A DNA stretch of 7,330 nucleotides from Bacteroidota bacterium (GTDB taxonomy: Bacteria; Bacteroidota; Bacteroidia; Chitinophagales; UBA2359). The notes beneath the pieces are model-generated. The model searched no databases, was not told the DNA's origin, and saw only the letters and a program-made list of their open reading frames with translations. This document shows positions 5,621 to 7,330 of the stretch, piece after piece. The stretch covers positions 290 through 7,619 of the forward strand of contig JAHDGP010000220.1 in the NCBI GenBank assembly GCA_020627525.1, in the 5' to 3' direction. Numbering within the stretch: position 1 is the first letter of the stretch; every line of letters starts with the position of its first letter. Both the position numbers and the translations under genes were made by a program.

Positions 5621-7330
5621 TTGATAAACCAAAAACAAGCACACAGTCTCTATCAAGAGCTTATCTCACGCATTGCGTATGCCGAGGAACCGTGGCGAGA
5701 TCATATTGCAGGGCTTAAAAATATTTCTGAGAAATGTTTTAACCTGGCAACGAAGGAGGAAAAAATGTCTTTCCCTAACTCCTTTGCACGATTGGTTTAT
5801 ACGCAAGAAAAACTAAACTTTGACAAGGAACTGCAACTGGAAATTCACGGTTTTAGGAAATTTGCCAACAAAATAATATTTAATGACAAAGAAACTGTTT
5901 CTTTAAAGCAACTAAGAATGGCAATACGTTCTATTGCTGTTATTATTGAGGCTATATCTGAAGTTCCAGCTCCAAGCAACTTGCAAGAATTGTTTGATGG
6001 GATTGAAGAAAAATTTATCCCAAATTATAAAATAATTAAAGACCAGATTGACTTTGTAAGAGCATTTGTAATGAATGTTTCAGATAAATTAACGCATAAA
6101 AATGGTGCACAATATTATGCTATAAAATGCATTGATTTTGATGAAACGATAGAACCTTTTACCATTTGCTTGTGGAATACACCTAAAAACAATTTCAACT
6201 ATTTGGGTAAAAGACTTTGGATAAATGCAAGGATAAATATTTACAATTTTTACAAAAGTACCACAGAAGAAAATACTTTCAACTCCTCCCCTAGCAGCCT
6301 CATTATTTTAGAGCCAGACAATATAATCAACGCATCTGAAATTGCCAGTTGCTTTCAATTCAATGGAATCAACCACCTTGTTTTTTTCTTGAATAAATTA
6401 ATGCCTTCAACAAGTTCTCCTGCGGCTTTAAAGGGAATAATGGTTGGCGAGGTTTTGGATACTTTATTGCACAATCCAGAAACAAACATCAACAAAACAA
6501 TAGATAAACTTAAAAAGAAAAACGCCCTTGCAGCAGCAAACTATGGTGATAATAAAATGCAAGAAATTGCTGAATCCATCAGGCAAGAACACTTTTACAA
6601 TTTGCGATTGTTTGCCGAACAATACAAAAGCATTCATACCACTATTGAACCAACATTTATTTCTGAAAAATACGGCTTACTAGGTCGTTTGGATGTAATG
6701 ACAACGGAAGGAGAAAACAGAAATGTTATTGAGGTAAAAAGCGGTAGTTTTCCCAAGCAAGGCAATTGGCCCAACAATAAATTTCAAGCTGTAGCATATC
6801 ATTGTTTATTGAAATCTACTTTTGAAAACAGGCGTGGAACCAACTCTATTTTCTATTCCAAATCGGAAGACCCAAACCGCTTTGTGGCTGCTGGATTTAA
6901 TGAAGAATCCACATTACTCAAGACCAGAAATTTAATAGCTTACATTTTAACAAAATTAAAAAATGATGAGGCTGCCGTTTTATTGCAGTTTATCAATCTT
7001 AGTGATCAAAGATTCTCTTGGCCTAAATACAATGAAATACAAGTCAATGATTTTCACAAAGCCTATTACAATGCTGATCCTGTTGTTAGAAGTTATTATG
7101 AAAAATTACTGGGTTTTATTGTAAGAGAATTACTTTGTAGCAAAGTTGGAGACAATCCTGATCCTGTTAGGGTCAGCAATGGTTTTGCTTCGCTTTGGTT
7201 AGATACTGTCGAATCAAAAAAAGAAAATGACCAAGGTATTTTTGATGCAGCTTTTATTGATTTTAATAAAGAAGAAAGTACGATTCTATTTCAATACAGC
7301 GATGATCAATCTCATAGAATTCGGAAAAAC
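5621..7330 (+). CDS. Dna2-like protein with Cas4/RecB-type PD-(D/E)XK nuclease domain, partial (helicase part off window)
   Basis: The frame is open for 570 codons to the right edge. Numbering from the TTG at 5621, residues 1-210 form an N-terminal region (for example LEIHGFRKFANKI and LWINARINIYNF). ILEPDNIINASEIASCF (229-245) resembles the segment before Cas4/Dna2 nucleases. The nuclease core follows: GLLGRLDVM with Asp358, IEVKSG with Glu371 and Lys373, and QAVAY (Gln389, Tyr393), i.e. the RecB-type D...ExK...QxxxY set that binds metal and cuts single-stranded or flap DNA. After it, FASLWLDTVESKKE and the terminal SHRIRKN look like the entry to the Dna2 barrel, which normally precedes a superfamily 1 helicase. 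The cluster-forming CxxC pattern of Dna2/Cas4 is not visible and Gly276 sits where many relatives have His. The start is uncertain: an in-frame TGA at 5594 limits it, TTG at 5621 is the only conventional candidate before Met49 (5765), and residues before Met49 look coherent. An ATG at 5616 is one base out of frame. Nuclease assignment is good; the helicase is inferred. Confidence 0.82.
   Translation, partial: MINQKQAHSLYQELISRIAYAEEPWRDHIAGLKNISEKCFNLATKEEKMSFPNSFARLVYTQEKLNFDKELQLEIHGFRKFANKIIFNDKETVSLKQLRMAIRSIAVIIEAISEVPAPSNLQELFDGIEEKFIPNYKIIKDQIDFVRAFVMNVSDKLTHKNGAQYYAIKCIDFDETIEPFTICLWNTPKNNFNYLGKRLWINARINIYNFYKSTTEENTFNSSPSSLIILEPDNIINASEIASCFQFNGINHLVFFLNKLMPSTSSPAALKGIMVGEVLDTLLHNPETNINKTIDKLKKKNALAAANYGDNKMQEIAESIRQEHFYNLRLFAEQYKSIHTTIEPTFISEKYGLLGRLDVMTTEGENRNVIEVKSGSFPKQGNWPNNKFQAVAYHCLLKSTFENRRGTNSIFYSKSEDPNRFVAAGFNEESTLLKTRNLIAYILTKLKNDEAAVLLQFINLSDQRFSWPKYNEIQVNDFHKAYYNADPVVRSYYEKLLGFIVRELLCSKVGDNPDPVRVSNGFASLWLDTVESKKENDQGIFDAAFIDFNKEESTILFQYSDDQSHRIRKN

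Noticed and set aside
1..7330. CRISPR array, tRNA or rRNA genes, insertion sequence
   Set aside because: No regularly spaced repeats, cloverleaf-like sequence, transposase motifs or terminal inverted repeats were seen. The Cas4-like nuclease is fused in a Dna2-like context and no other cas gene is present.

Overview
The window looks like a chromosomal segment of a Bacteroidota (Cytophagia, Flavobacteriia or Chitinophagia-type) bacterium. The evidence is low G+C by eye, a sensor kinase with a two-component-regulator propeller plus Y_Y_Y domain (an architecture abundant in that phylum), A-rich leaders instead of clear Shine-Dalgarno sites, and an exact Bacteroidota-type -7 promoter box (TAnnTTTG) before the terC-like gene. 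No species can be named.

Left half, minus strand (1-3601): two genes read leftward. An unrecognised 264-residue cytoplasmic protein (3601-2807) comes first. It overlaps by one base (TGATG) a large sensor histidine kinase that starts at 2807 and runs off the left edge after 935 visible codons. The kinase has a signal peptide, a periplasmic propeller, a Y_Y_Y domain, one membrane span, a HisKA_3 dimerisation domain with His811, and the beginning of the ATPase domain. The overlap implies co-expression, so the unknown protein may be functionally tied to the kinase. I read every codon of the kinase frame and found no internal stop.

Centre, plus strand (3602-5076): an intergenic region of about 440 bp with two small inverted repeats separates the divergent units. 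A TerC-family seven-helix membrane protein (4043-4846) follows, probably a metal (manganese) transporter-like protein. Its ATG is preceded by a promoter box that overlaps an in-frame TTG, so the TTG is very unlikely to be the start. A gap of about 230 bp follows, holding a perfect hairpin and a motif pair resembling a degenerate Bacteroidota intergenic element.

Right part, plus strand (5077-7330): a 166-residue unrecognised protein with a polylysine N-terminus is followed 43 bp later by a large reading frame that leaves the window on the right. Its visible 570 codons look like the N-terminal half of a Dna2-like protein: an N-terminal region, a Cas4/RecB-type PD-(D/E)XK nuclease core with GRLD, EVKSG and QxxxY motifs, and the start of a Dna2-type barrel. 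A helicase domain would be expected beyond 7330. Its start is unusual: the only start in the well-supported frame is TTG, while an ATG five bases upstream is one base out of frame. The 166-residue protein and this nuclease are the best candidates for an undescribed system here, possibly genome maintenance or anti-phage defence, but that is inference from domain type and gene order only.
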